64,000 bases of DNA from Hyphomicrobiales bacterium (GTDB lineage: Bacteria > Pseudomonadota > Alphaproteobacteria > Rhizobiales > Rhizobiaceae). A program made the translations under genes and the position numbers. Shown here piece by piece: positions 16,298 to 24,665 of the stretch. Where the stretch lies: contig UBXG01000001.1 in assembly GCA_900469475.1 (NCBI GenBank), forward strand, positions 1 to 64,000. Direction: 5' to 3'. The notes under the pieces were generated by a model that did not search any database, was not told where the DNA came from, and saw only the letters and a list, made by a program, of their open reading frames with translations. Position 1 is the first letter of the stretch; each line of letters starts with the position of its first letter.

Positions 16298-17329
16298 ATG
16301 AAAGCCATCATCGCCCACGCCGCCAAGGATGTGCGGATCGAGGATTATCCTGAGGAAGAACCGGGTGCAGGAGAAGTGAAGCTGAGGCTTGCAACCGGCG
16401 GCGTCTGCGGTAGCGACCTACATTACTATCATCACGGCGGTTTCGGCACTGTTCGCCTGAAGGAACCGATGATCCTCGGGCATGAAGTCAGCGCGACCGT
16501 GACCGCGCTCGGCCCGGGCGTGCAGGGGCTCGAGGTCGGCCAGCTCGTTGCCGTTTCCCCCTCCCGTCCCTGTCGCACCTGCCGCTACTGCCTGCAGGGA
16601 TTGCCCAATCAATGCCTCAACATGCGTTTTTATGGCAGCGCCATGCCGTTCCCGCACATCCAGGGTGCCTTCCGCGAGACGCTCGTGGCCGATGCCATTC
16701 AATGCGTGCCGGCCGATGGTCTGACGCCGGGTGAAGCGGCCATGGCGGAACCTCTGGCCGTGACCTTGCACGCTACGCGGCGTGCGGGCGAGCTTCTCGG
16801 CAAACGCATCCTCGTAACCGGCTGCGGTCCGATCGGCGTCCTCTCGATCCTGGCCGCACGCCGCGCCGGTGCCGTCGAGATCGTCGCGACCGATCTTTCG
16901 GATTTCACCTTGTCGCTTGCCAGGCAAGCAGGTGCCGACCGGGTCATTAACACAAAGGACGAACCTGAAGCGCTTGCCCCCTATTCCTCCGAAAAGGGCA
17001 CGTTCGATGTGCTCTATGAATGCTCGGGCGCGGCGGCAGCCCTCGCCGGTGGCATTGCGGCACTGAGACCGCGAGGAATCATCGTACAGCTTGGTATCGG
17101 CGGCGACATGAGCCTGCCGATGCTGGCGATTACGGCCAAGGAGTTGGAACTGCGTGGCTCTTTCCGCTTTCATGAAGAGTTTGCGGTTGGCGTCGATCTG
17201 ATGCGCAAGCGCCTTATCGATGTGCGGCCGCTCATCACCCACACAGTACCGCTTGCCGATGCGATCAGTGCTTTCGAAATCGCGTCGGATCGAAGCCAGG
17301 CCATGAAGGCGCAGATCGCCTTCAACTGA
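16298..17329 (+). CDS. idnD: L-idonate 5-dehydrogenase (zinc-dependent MDR)
   Basis: The 343-residue medium-chain dehydrogenase has the catalytic zinc site (CGSDLHYYHHGG and GHEVSATV) and a four-cysteine structural-zinc loop (CRTCRYCLQGLPNQC). The YYHHGGFG segment is the signature of L-idonate 5-dehydrogenases. The NAD site is VTGCGPIGVLSILAARRAG. It oxidises L-idonate to 5-ketogluconate. ATG 16298, with GAGGAGGA upstream, is used; the longer frame to 16073 overlaps the previous gene. Together with idnO and gntK this supplies the full idonate-to-6-phosphogluconate route. Confidence 0.92.
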   Translation: MKAIIAHAAKDVRIEDYPEEEPGAGEVKLRLATGGVCGSDLHYYHHGGFGTVRLKEPMILGHEVSATVTALGPGVQGLEVGQLVAVSPSRPCRTCRYCLQGLPNQCLNMRFYGSAMPFPHIQGAFRETLVADAIQCVPADGLTPGEAAMAEPLAVTLHATRRAGELLGKRILVTGCGPIGVLSILAARRAGAVEIVATDLSDFTLSLARQAGADRVINTKDEPEALAPYSSEKGTFDVLYECSGAAAALAGGIAALRPRGIIVQLGIGGDMSLPMLAITAKELELRGSFRFHEEFAVGVDLMRKRLIDVRPLITHTVPLADAISAFEIASDRSQAMKAQIAFN

Positions 17330-17384
17330 GCGAAAGCGGCGCGAAATCCACTCGGTTGAAGCTGATGAGGGCGTTCGCGCCCGT

Positions 17385-17804
17385 TCAGTCTAGGTCGGCG
17401 CCGATCGCTTTGAGCGCGGCGTGAGCAACCTGTTCGTCCTGCTCGCCGGAACCCGAACCGACGCCGATGCCGCCGAGAAGCGCGCCGCCGACGCGGATCG
17501 GCAAACCGCCGCGCAACCCCGTCATCCCGCCGTCGGTGGCGATTGCCAGCGGCACTCGCGCATGGTCCGGTAGCGAATGGCTGGGAGCGCCGATGGAGGC
17601 AGCCGTCTGTGCTTTAGCACCGGCGCTTTTCAGCGACTGAAAACGCGAACCGCGCATGCGGAAGCAGCCGAGCGTCACGCCGGATTGATCGACGATGACG
17701 ATGCATTGCGGCTGGCCCATCGCGCTCGCCGCTGAAATGGCGGCATTCAACAAGGTCATCACACCTTCGTCACTCAAGACGCTCGACGTCAGAACGTGGC
17801 TCAT
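17385..17804 (-). CDS. GlcG/HbpS-family protein
   Basis: The 139-residue protein matches the GlcG/HbpS (PF03928) pattern: AISAASAMGQPQCIVIVDQSGVTLGCFRMRGS, then a glycine-rich GGLPIRVGGALLGGIGVGSGSGEQDEQVAHAAL. Family members are small proteins found next to glycolate or sugar-acid operons; some bind heme or corrinoid-like ligands. It is transcribed towards idnD and divergently from the gluconolactonase gene, sharing the operator at 17838-17853. GAGGAGGA precedes the start. The function in this pathway is unknown. Confidence 0.85.
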   Translation of the reverse strand: MSHVLTSSVLSDEGVMTLLNAAISAASAMGQPQCIVIVDQSGVTLGCFRMRGSRFQSLKSAGAKAQTAASIGAPSHSLPDHARVPLAIATDGGMTGLRGGLPIRVGGALLGGIGVGSGSGEQDEQVAHAALKAIGADLD

Positions 17805-17837
17805 GCACTATCCTCCTCATTGCGGACTCATCGAGAT

Positions 17838-17853
17838 ATGTTATCGATAACAG
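17838..17853. promoter_or_regulatory. Near-perfect operator between glcG-like and gluconolactonase genes
   Basis: ATGTTATCGATAACAG keeps the 14-base perfect core TGTTATCGATAACA (17839-17852) with one outer mismatch. It is in the 88-base divergent gap, so both flanking genes should belong to the same regulon. Confidence 0.78.
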
Positions 17854-17892
17854 ATCAACGCACGATCTAGCATTACGGGAGGTATTGTCACA

Positions 17893-18783
17893 ATGTCGTT
17901 CTTCGAAATCATCGACCCGGCCTTTGGGAAGTTTGTTCTTGGCAATGCTCCCGTCAAGCAGATCGCCACCGGTTTCGACTGGGTGGAAGGCCCTGTCTGG
18001 TTCGGAGATCTGAATTGCCTGCTGTTTTCGGATATTCCCAACAACCGCATCATGCGCTGGACACCGGGACTCGGCACCAGCATCTTTCGCGAACCTTCGA
18101 ATTTTTCGAACGGCCATACGCGTGACCGGCAGGGCCGGCTCGTCAGCTGTGAGCATGGCGCCAGGCGTGTCACGCGCACCGAATATGACGGCTCCATCAC
18201 GGTGATCGCAGATCGCTACCAGGGCAAGCACCTGAATTCACCCAATGATGTGATCGTCGCCTCGGACGGTGCGATCTGGTTTACCGATCCGCATTACGGC
18301 ATCGCGACGGATTACGAGGGATATAAGAGCGATCAGGAGCTGCCGTGCAATGTCTACCGGGTCGATTCAACGGGGTCGATGCAGGCCGTACTGACGGATT
18401 TCAATTGCCCGAACGGGCTTGCCTTCAATCCTGACGAGACGAAGCTTTATGTCGCTGATACAGGTCGCATGCATAGCAACGATCCGCAACATATCCGGGT
18501 CTTCAACGTCGGCCAAAACTGGCAGCTCTCCGGCGGCGAGGTATTTCATGCGATTTCGCCGGGCTGTGCTGACGGGATGCGCTTCGACAGCGACGGCAAT
18601 CTCTGGTCTTCGGCAGCCGACGGCGTGCATTGCATCGCGCCCGACGGCCATCTCATGGGCAAGATCCTGGTACCGGAAACAGTGTCCAATCTCTGCTTCG
18701 GCGGTCGCGGCAAGCACAAGCTTTTCATGACGGCGACGACAAGCGTCTACGCGATCTCCTTGAACCGAAGCGGCGCACTGTGA
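17893..18783 (+). CDS. SMP-30/gluconolactonase-family lactonase
   Basis: The 296-residue six-bladed propeller shows the metal-ligand positions of the SMP-30/gluconolactonase family: Glu in DWVEGPVW, Asn in LNSPNDVIVASDGAIWFTDP, and Asp in YVADTGRM. It should hydrolyse an aldonolactone (for example glucono- or idono-lactone) to the free acid, feeding the idonate/gluconate pathway. The N-terminus (MSFFEIIDPAFGK) shows no signal peptide, so a cytoplasmic location is likely. GGGAGGT lies upstream of the ATG. It carries its own copy of the regulon operator. Confidence 0.9.
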   Translation: MSFFEIIDPAFGKFVLGNAPVKQIATGFDWVEGPVWFGDLNCLLFSDIPNNRIMRWTPGLGTSIFREPSNFSNGHTRDRQGRLVSCEHGARRVTRTEYDGSITVIADRYQGKHLNSPNDVIVASDGAIWFTDPHYGIATDYEGYKSDQELPCNVYRVDSTGSMQAVLTDFNCPNGLAFNPDETKLYVADTGRMHSNDPQHIRVFNVGQNWQLSGGEVFHAISPGCADGMRFDSDGNLWSSAADGVHCIAPDGHLMGKILVPETVSNLCFGGRGKHKLFMTATTSVYAISLNRSGAL

Positions 18784-18915
18784 CAGCGGCGCAAAGGCGT
18801 CGGGCGAAATGAGGCGACCCTAAATCATGCCTAGGACCATCCTGCCCTGAAATCTGAAGTGACGGCAAAGCACTCGTCACGGAGCGATTGCCGTGTCGGC
18901 CCGCAACAGACGATT

Positions 18916-19119
18916 TCAGCGTAAATCGGCCTGCGGCCTGGAGCACGAAGCGGCATGCGTGATCGGCGCCATATTGGCGGACAAGGCACGCTCCTGCCGG
19001 CGCGCGGCATCCTGCAGCAGGCTTGCCATTCCAGTCACGGAAATGCGATCCGCGCGCATGACCTGGCGGATCAGCGGATCTTTGAGAACTTCGGCGATCG
19101 TCAAGTCCCTTTGGGTCAT
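18916..19119 (-). CDS. Small protein of unknown function (67 aa)
   Basis: I do not recognise a named family. The product starts MTQRDLTIAEVLKDPLIRQV and contains a helix-rich LLQDAARRQERAL stretch. It has no signal peptide or membrane segment. The start at 19119 has a near-ideal ribosome-binding site, AGGAGGTAAC, which is the main evidence that it is translated; an upstream start would extend it with poor sequence. It is divergent from the ArsR gene at 19447 with an 11-bp inverted repeat between them, so joint control by ArsR is possible. Confidence 0.65.
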   Translation of the reverse strand: MTQRDLTIAEVLKDPLIRQVMRADRISVTGMASLLQDAARRQERALSANMAPITHAASCSRPQADLR

Positions 19120-19246
19120 GGTTACCTCCTGTTCGTTGGAGCAGAAGATAAGCCGCTTTGTTAGCAGTGCGATGTCAGAACCCGGACAAAAACAAGGCAT
19201 TTCGTTCGATTTTGTTACAGAATAATTGCAAAGCCCAAAGCGGTAC

Positions 19247-19361
19247 ATATTCCAAAATTACAATAGGACCCTAGTTGACCGCTGGGAGAGGTTGATTTCC
19301 TTGAAATCGGCCGAACTGGGAGGGGCCGCCTGCTCCGCGAGGATGCAACGTTTTGGAATAT
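19247..19361. promoter_or_regulatory. Perfect 11-bp inverted repeat upstream of arsR
   Basis: ATATTCCAAAA (19247-19257) and TTTTGGAATAT (19351-19361) are exact inverted copies 93 bases apart, flanking the control region between the small protein and ArsR. The right copy lies in the near-palindrome TTGGAATATCCAA. They look like two operator half-regions for looping or repression. Confidence 0.45.
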
Positions 19362-19446
19362 CCAAGCCATAATTTTGCAACTTTTGCGCTTATCATCACG
19401 CGCTGCAGGGGGATTTTAAGATTAACTATCGACGATTGGCCGTGCT

Positions 19447-19785
19447 ATGTATTCCTCAGATCAGACCACAGAAGATGAGCGTCTCATCTACCATGCAGAT
19501 CTTCTGAGCCAGCTTTCAAATCCCAAACGCCTTGAGGTCTGTATTCATCTGTCCGGCCGTGAGGAGGATGTAAATAGCCTAGCCAAGAAGCTTGGAATAT
19601 CGCAATCAGCGCTCAGCCAGCACCTGACCCGCTTGCATCATTCCGGCATCGTCAAAGTGCGTCGTCAGGCGCAGTATAGATACTATACCTGCGATCATCC
19701 GGCCGTGTTGCAGATCCTCAAGACACTTGCGGGAATTTTCGATGCTGAACTCAAAGAGCATGGCAGTCGCGAGGAGAAATCGTAA
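19447..19785 (+). CDS. ArsR-family winged-helix regulator
   Basis: The 112-residue protein is a single winged helix: LSNPKRLEVCIHLS, then the recognition region LAKKLGISQSALSQHLTRLHHSGIVKVRRQAQYRYYTC. No metal-binding ELCVCDL motif is present in helix 3, so a metal-sensing role is unlikely. It more resembles the redox- or nodulation-related ArsR proteins of rhizobia. It stands alone, followed by a strong bidirectional-looking terminator. Its targets probably include the inverted repeats upstream. Confidence 0.88.
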   Translation: MYSSDQTTEDERLIYHADLLSQLSNPKRLEVCIHLSGREEDVNSLAKKLGISQSALSQHLTRLHHSGIVKVRRQAQYRYYTCDHPAVLQILKTLAGIFDAELKEHGSREEKS

Positions 19786-19830
19786 CGCAGCACCGATACG
19801 GCTCTGCTGGTTGGCCTTCAAAAATGTAAA

Positions 19831-19867
19831 TTGCGAACGGGCCAGGCAGAATGTGGCCCGTTCGCAA
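19831..19867. terminator. Terminator hairpin between arsR and queE
   Basis: A perfect 14-bp inverted repeat, TTGCGAACGGGCCA (19831-19844) and TGGCCCGTTCGCAA (19854-19867), with a 9-base loop, lies between two convergent genes. On the minus strand it is followed by TTTACATTTTT, so it should end the que operon. Confidence 0.85.
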
Positions 19868-19871
19868 TCGA

Positions 19872-20600
19872 TCAAACGCCGCGCCTGTTTCCCCAGATGA
19901 TCACGTGCAGTTGCGGCAGCACCCTCGCCTCGAACCATCGATCATTGCTGACCTTTTCCACGAGCCACCGCATCCGCTCGACGATGCCGTCAATATCGAC
20001 AATGGCATCTTCTGCATCGGCTGGCGGCGGCGTGTGATTGCCGGGTTGCAGATAGACGGGCAATTGAGGATAGCGAGCAGCCGCGTCTCGCGCATATTCA
20101 TAGTCGAGATCATCGAATATGACGATCTTCAAGGCGATCTGCGGTCCGTCGCCTGCCATGCGCAGACAGTCGTCGAAGGCGATCCAGTCCGTCGCCATGC
20201 CGCTCGATGGAGGCTTCGGGCTCAGCACGAGCACATCGAGTTCGGCGAACCATTCCCTGGCCAAGCTCCCTTGAGTCTCCAGCGCGAAGCGATATCCCTC
20301 CGCATGGCCGCACGCAATCAGCGGGCCGAGCGGTTGGATCGCAGGATTGCCGCCGGAGAGCGAGATGGTCAGCGATTTGCCGCCTGAAAGTCGCGTTACC
20401 TCCTGCCAGATCTCATCGACCGACATCGGCCGCCATTGATCGCGATAGTCACTATCGACGGCATGCAGCGTATCGCACCAGGAGCAGCGATAATCGCAGC
20501 CGCCGGTGCGCACGAAGATCGTCGCAAGGCCGATCAGGATGCCCTCGCCTTGGATCGTCGGCCCGAAGATCTCGCTGACGCGAATGGGCGCTTCGCTCAT
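19872..20600 (-). CDS. queE: 7-carboxy-7-deazaguanine synthase QueE
   Basis: The 242-residue radical SAM enzyme has the cluster-binding motif CDYRCSWCD (CxxxCxxC) and an N-terminal [18 protein letters not shown] typical of QueE, then LSGGNPA. It converts 6-carboxytetrahydropterin to 7-carboxy-7-deazaguanine in queuosine/preQ0 synthesis. The start is ATG 20600 (MSEAPIRVS), which overlaps the queD stop by ATGA. A longer frame to 20675 runs into queD. It is the last gene of queCDE. Confidence 0.95.
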   Translation of the reverse strand: MSEAPIRVSEIFGPTIQGEGILIGLATIFVRTGGCDYRCSWCDTLHAVDSDYRDQWRPMSVDEIWQEVTRLSGGKSLTISLSGGNPAIQPLGPLIACGHAEGYRFALETQGSLAREWFAELDVLVLSPKPPSSGMATDWIAFDDCLRMAGDGPQIALKIVIFDDLDYEYARDAAARYPQLPVYLQPGNHTPPPADAEDAIVDIDGIVERMRWLVEKVSNDRWFEARVLPQLHVIIWGNRRGV

Positions 20601-20953
20601 GGCCGGTATTCCGCCCAGGTCTTCGGCGTTTCGCTGACTCGCACGGCAGATGTCTGCGGCAAGCGCTCCTTGCACCAGTCATAGAAATGCTTGGCGAGAT
20701 ACTCCGAGGTCACCCGGTCATGTCCAAAGACATCATTGAGATGGCGATGATCGAACGCTTCGTCGATATAGCGCTTCAGCGGCTGCAGCTCATGATAATC
20801 TCGCACGAACCCGTGCTCGTCCAGTTCGCCGGCCGAAAGCTCCACAACGACGATATAATTGTGCCCGTGCAGGCGCGCACACTGGTGATTGGCAGGAAGA
20901 TGCGAGAGCTGATGCGAGGCGGAGAAATGAAACTCCTTGGTGATGCGATACAT
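20597..20953 (-). CDS. queD: 6-carboxytetrahydropterin synthase QueD
   Basis: The 118-residue PTPS-family enzyme has zinc-binding histidines in FHFSASHQL and LHGHNYIV and the catalytic region near DHRHLND. It converts dihydroneopterin triphosphate to 6-carboxytetrahydropterin, upstream of QueE. The stop TGA of queC and this ATG share one base (20953). AGGAGG lies 7 bases before ATG 20953, which is preferred over the GTG one codon earlier. Confidence 0.95.
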   Translation of the reverse strand: MYRITKEFHFSASHQLSHLPANHQCARLHGHNYIVVVELSAGELDEHGFVRDYHELQPLKRYIDEAFDHRHLNDVFGHDRVTSEYLAKHFYDWCKERLPQTSAVRVSETPKTWAEYRP

Positions 20954-21663
20954 CACTTCACCTCCTCAGCCGAAAAGCCCGATGTCGCGGCAACCCAGAA
21001 ATCGGCATCGTCATATTCCGTGGGATCTGCGATACCAGCGAGATGGAAGGCTTCGCGCCGCTCCACACAGGTGCCGCAGCGGCCGCAATGGCGCTCTCCG
21101 CCCTTGTAACAGGACCAAGTCTCGGCAAAGGGCGTTTCATGTCGGGCACCGTCGGCAACGATATCCGCCTTGGAGATCGTCACATAAGGCGCGTAGAGCG
21201 AAACGCTGGCATAGCCCTCAAGCGCGTGGTTCTGCATCTGCTGGAAGGCGTCGATGAATCCCGGACGACAGTCGGGATAGATGAAATGATCCCCGCCATG
21301 AACCGCAACGGCGACGGCATCCGCCTTCTGCGCCGCCGCAAGCCCGAACGCGATCGCCAGCATGATCGCGTTACGGTTCGGTACGACCGTCGCCTTCATG
21401 GTTTCCTCGGCATAGTGCCCGTCCGGCACCTCGACATCGTCTGTCAGAGCCGATCCGGTCAGATGCCGGCCGATGGCGGTGATGTCGATGATCTCATGCG
21501 GCACGCCGAGACGCTTGGCGCAGGCGCCCGCAAATTCCAGCTCCTTGCGGTGCCTCTGGCCGTAATCGAAGGAGACGAGGCCGATAAGCTGATGTTCGGC
21601 TGCGACCTTATGGGCGAGCGAAACGGAGTCCAATCCGCCGGAGCAGATCACGATAGTCTTCAT
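20953..21663 (-). CDS. queC: 7-cyano-7-deazaguanine (preQ0) synthase QueC
   Basis: The 236-residue protein begins with the ATP-pyrophosphatase P-loop SGGLDSVSLA and ends with a zinc-binding cysteine set (CYKGGERHCGRCGTC). Both are diagnostic of QueC. It makes preQ0 from 7-carboxy-7-deazaguanine, ammonia and ATP, the branch point to queuosine in tRNA. It is first in the queCDE operon, with a preQ1-I riboswitch in its leader covering the AAGGG ribosome-binding site. Confidence 0.96.
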   Translation of the reverse strand: MKTIVICSGGLDSVSLAHKVAAEHQLIGLVSFDYGQRHRKELEFAGACAKRLGVPHEIIDITAIGRHLTGSALTDDVEVPDGHYAEETMKATVVPNRNAIMLAIAFGLAAAQKADAVAVAVHGGDHFIYPDCRPGFIDAFQQMQNHALEGYASVSLYAPYVTISKADIVADGARHETPFAETWSCYKGGERHCGRCGTCVERREAFHLAGIADPTEYDDADFWVAATSGFSAEEVK

Positions 21664-21671
21664 AATTCAGG

Positions 21672-21707
21672 ATCCCTTGTTTTGACCGGGTGGGCTGCGA
21701 CCGGATT
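21672..21707 (-). promoter_or_regulatory. preQ1-I riboswitch in the queC leader
   Basis: On the minus strand the leader reads CCGG-TCGCAGCCCAC-CCGG-TCAAAACAAGGG, ending about 11 bases before the queC ATG. The first stem (CCGG/CCGG), the TCGCAG loop and the A-rich tail running into AAGG match the class I preQ1 aptamer. In that fold the AAGG, here also the ribosome-binding site, pairs with loop cytosines. Ligand binding would hide the site and reduce queC translation. Confidence 0.85.
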
Positions 21708-21829
21708 TCATGGCTTTTCAAAGCCACGGCGGGGTCTCTAGCAGCAGAAACTGGAGGAAACAAGGCAATCGTTCATTTCATCGCAACGCGCTGTCAGCTG
21801 CCCTGCGCGTTGCGATGGCTGTGATGTCT

Positions 21830-22936
21830 TTAGCTGACGCCTGCAAACTTTCCCGAGATGTTGAGATCCGGATAGTAACCTACAGGCTTGCCGCCGACAG
21901 TCTGGCCGCCGGTCAGGCTGCCCTGGATCTCCGGCCCGAAGAAGGAATAAGGGAAGGTCGATGGCAGGGCACTCACATCGTCGAGGCGTCGGCGCAGTTC
22001 GTGCGGTATCGTGAATTCCAGCGCGCCGAGATTATCCTTTAGCTGCTCCAGTTTCGTCGCGCCGACGATGATCGAGGCAATGCCGGGCTGCGTCATCGCC
22101 CAGTTGACCGCTACCTGTGCCATGCTGCGGCCAAGCTCGCCCGCCACCTTTTCCAACTCGGCGACGATTGCCCAGTTCCGCTCGTTGAATTTCTGAAAAC
22201 CGGGATTGCTCGTGCCCCGTACGGTTTCGAGGCGGCCGGCTGTCTCTCCCTGGCTGCTGGGGCGATATTTGCCGCTGAGCAGACCGCTCGCAAGCGGGCT
22301 CCAGGCCATGATGCCGGCGCCGTAACGCGTCCCGAACGGTACGAATTCATTCTCGATATTGCGCTCGGCCAGAGAATATTCGAGCTGAAGCGCCGAGAGC
22401 GGCTCGTAACCGCGATATTCGGCAATGGCCTGGGCGCGGCTCGCATACCAAGCCGGAATATCGGATAGGCCGACATGCCGGACCTTGCCCGAGCGCACCA
22501 GGTCGTCAAAGGTACGCATTGCCTCTTCCGGTGGCGTCAGGCGGTCCCAGCAATGCATGAGGTAGAGATCGATATAATCCGTGTTGAGCCGCTTCAACGA
22601 CCCTTCGACCGCCCGCAGGATATTCTTGCGGCCATTGCCGGCCGCATTCGGCGTCTGGGCCGCAAGGTTCATGGTGAATTTGGTCGCAATGACGGCATCG
22701 TCGCGCAAGCCGCGCTCCGCAATGAACTCGCCCAGCCAAGTCTCCGACGTACCACCGGTATAGGCATCGGCGGTATCGAAAAAATTGCCGCCGGCATCGA
22801 CATAGGCATTGAAGATGGCCCGCGCCGCTTCCTTGTCGGCGCCCCATCCCCATTCCGTGCCGAAGGTCATGGTTCCAAGCGCAAGCCGCGTAACCTTCAG
22901 TCCGCTATTGCCCAGCGTGTAAAATTCCATGCTCAT
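21830..22936 (-). CDS. Aldo/keto reductase
   Basis: The 368-residue TIM-barrel oxidoreductase has the catalytic tetrad pattern: D and Y in FFDTADAYTGGTSE, K in ATKFTMN, and H in LMHCWD. The C-terminal NADPH-binding GATKLEQLKDNLGALEF is also present. It belongs to the broad YajO/Tas-like AKR group reducing aldehydes or ketones. It has a good site (GAGGAG, 8 bases before ATG 22936) and is divergent from a LysR gene that probably regulates it. No specific substrate can be named. Confidence 0.9.
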   Translation of the reverse strand: MSMEFYTLGNSGLKVTRLALGTMTFGTEWGWGADKEAARAIFNAYVDAGGNFFDTADAYTGGTSETWLGEFIAERGLRDDAVIATKFTMNLAAQTPNAAGNGRKNILRAVEGSLKRLNTDYIDLYLMHCWDRLTPPEEAMRTFDDLVRSGKVRHVGLSDIPAWYASRAQAIAEYRGYEPLSALQLEYSLAERNIENEFVPFGTRYGAGIMAWSPLASGLLSGKYRPSSQGETAGRLETVRGTSNPGFQKFNERNWAIVAELEKVAGELGRSMAQVAVNWAMTQPGIASIIVGATKLEQLKDNLGALEFTIPHELRRRLDDVSALPSTFPYSFFGPEIQGSLTGGQTVGGKPVGYYPDLNISGKFAGVS

Positions 22937-23076
22937 CGCTATTCTCCTCTGTGGCGCACCAAACCAGCTCGATGATCGAAAGCGGTCGGACGCAATTCAG
23001 TGCTCATAGCTTCGCTGCTTTTCGTCCGTTCGATAAGGTCATTTAATTTGCATTCATTATGCGATATTGCTCAGCA

Positions 23077-23988
23077 ATGGATCGCGATCTGCTCACACAT
23101 TTGCCTATAGTCGTCGCCGTCGCCCGCCGCGGCGGATTTGCCGCCGCGGCCAGCGAACTGGGCATGAGCCCATCGGCCGTAAGCCATGCCGTTCGGCTGG
23201 TGGAAGAAAGACTTGGACAGCCGCTCTTCGCGCGGACGACCCGCAGTGTTGCGCTAACGGAAGCCGGAAAAAGCCTGCTCGGAACGATTAATCCAGCGCT
23301 GCAGGACATTCACGATCGTATGGAGCGCATCAAGGCGGCCAAGGGAAAGCCGAGCGGCCTGCTGCGCATCAATGCCTCCCGTATCAGCCTGCCACTTGCG
23401 ATAACCCGCGTCATCAGGGCCATGGCGGAACGCTATCCGGAGGTCGAGGTCGAGATATTCTCCGATGAGCGGTTGACCGATATCATTTCTGAGGGTTTCG
23501 ATGCCGGTATCCGCGTGGGCGAGATGATCGCTCAGGATATGGTGGCGGTCCGCTTGACCCCGCCTTTCCGCGCGATCGTGGTCGCATCCCCCGATTATAT
23601 CGGACGGTTCGGGCGGCCGAAGACGCTGGCGGATCTCGCAGGTCACACATGCATCGGTTATCGCCTTATCCGCTCCGGCGGCCTTTACCAATGGGAATTC
23701 GTCGACAACGGGCGCGATGTCGCCGTGACCGTCCGCGGCCAGGCGATCGTCACGGAATCGCATTCAGCCGTCGAGCTTGCGCTAGCCGGCGTGGGACTGG
23801 CTTATGTCTTCGAGCCGCTCGTGCAGGCGGAGATCGCATCCGGCAAGCTTGTTCAGGTCCTCGGCGACTATGCGGTGACGGAAGCAGGCCTTTTCCTCTA
23901 CTTTCCGCGCCGCGCCGAGCTGGCACCGAAGCTCAGGGCTTTCATCGACACGATACGGCAGATCAATCGCGAGGCGGCCACCGGCTAG
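23077..23988 (+). CDS. LysR-family transcriptional regulator
   Basis: The roughly 303-residue protein has an N-terminal HTH (FAAAASELGMSPSAVSHAVRLVEERLGQPLFARTTRSVALTEAG) and a C-terminal LysR substrate domain. The start MDRDLLTHLP at 23077 is typical for this group; ATG 23059 in the same frame is possible, and neither has a strong ribosome-binding site. It is divergent from the aldo/keto reductase, 140 bases apart, the usual arrangement for a LysR regulator and its target. The effector is unknown. Confidence 0.9.
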   Translation: MDRDLLTHLPIVVAVARRGGFAAAASELGMSPSAVSHAVRLVEERLGQPLFARTTRSVALTEAGKSLLGTINPALQDIHDRMERIKAAKGKPSGLLRINASRISLPLAITRVIRAMAERYPEVEVEIFSDERLTDIISEGFDAGIRVGEMIAQDMVAVRLTPPFRAIVVASPDYIGRFGRPKTLADLAGHTCIGYRLIRSGGLYQWEFVDNGRDVAVTVRGQAIVTESHSAVELALAGVGLAYVFEPLVQAEIASGKLVQVLGDYAVTEAGLFLYFPRRAELAPKLRAFIDTIRQINREAATG

Positions 23989-24229
23989 GAGCAAGCTCCA
24001 TTGACTGCGAGCGGTACGCTCATGAATGGTCAAATTGCGCGGGGCCGGTCCCAAACGCGCAGGAAACAGAACGCCCGTCGCTATTCGAAATAAATCGAGA
24101 TTGCCGTCTGCCGTAACTCCCGGCAGTCATAGCGAAACGCTTCTCCAGCGAGGAGTTCGGAAGTGCTGCGGCATCCGCCATCAGCCTCCGGTCCAAAAGA
24201 TCGATAAGCGCCAAGAGGAGGAGGAAGCA

Positions 24230-24628
24230 ATGCAGGAAATCGCAGCAAAGAAGGCGCCGAGCCCGATCGACGTCGAAGTCGGCAAACGTATCCGCGCGCA
24301 ACGGCGCCTGCTGGGCATGAGCCAATCGGCCCTCGCCGAGAAGCTGGACCTTACCTTCCAGCAGGTCCAGAAATATGAAAAAGGCGTCAACCGCGTCGGC
24401 GCAAGTCGTCTGCAACGTGTTGCTGATAGCCTCGGCGTCCCGATATCGCACTTCTTCGATAATGCAGCCTTTGACAATCCTGTTCCAACCGACGCGCCGC
24501 GCAACGACCTCGTCGGCTTTCTTTCGTCCGAAGAGGGCGTGGAGCTCAATCGGGCCTTCACGAAAATCAAGGATGCCAGGACGCGCCAGAAGATCGTGGG
24601 CCTTCTCAAATCCCTGGCCTTCGCCTAG
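24230..24628 (+). CDS. XRE-family transcriptional regulator
   Basis: The 132-residue protein has a lambda-repressor-like HTH (about residues 20-75: MSQSALAEKLDLTFQQVQKYEKGVNRVGASRL). The TFQQVQKYEKGxNRVGASRL core is the pattern found in the rhizobial PraR-like regulators. The remainder is a short helical C-terminus without a sensor domain. ATG 24230 follows GAGGAGGAGGAA; the longer frame from 24026 is not supported by a ribosome-binding site. Convergent with the TadG gene. Targets unknown. Confidence 0.88.
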   Translation: MQEIAAKKAPSPIDVEVGKRIRAQRRLLGMSQSALAEKLDLTFQQVQKYEKGVNRVGASRLQRVADSLGVPISHFFDNAAFDNPVPTDAPRNDLVGFLSSEEGVELNRAFTKIKDARTRQKIVGLLKSLAFA

Positions 24629-24665
24629 CCTTCCCCGTCGAGCCGGCGCCTGCTCGGCCTCGGCG

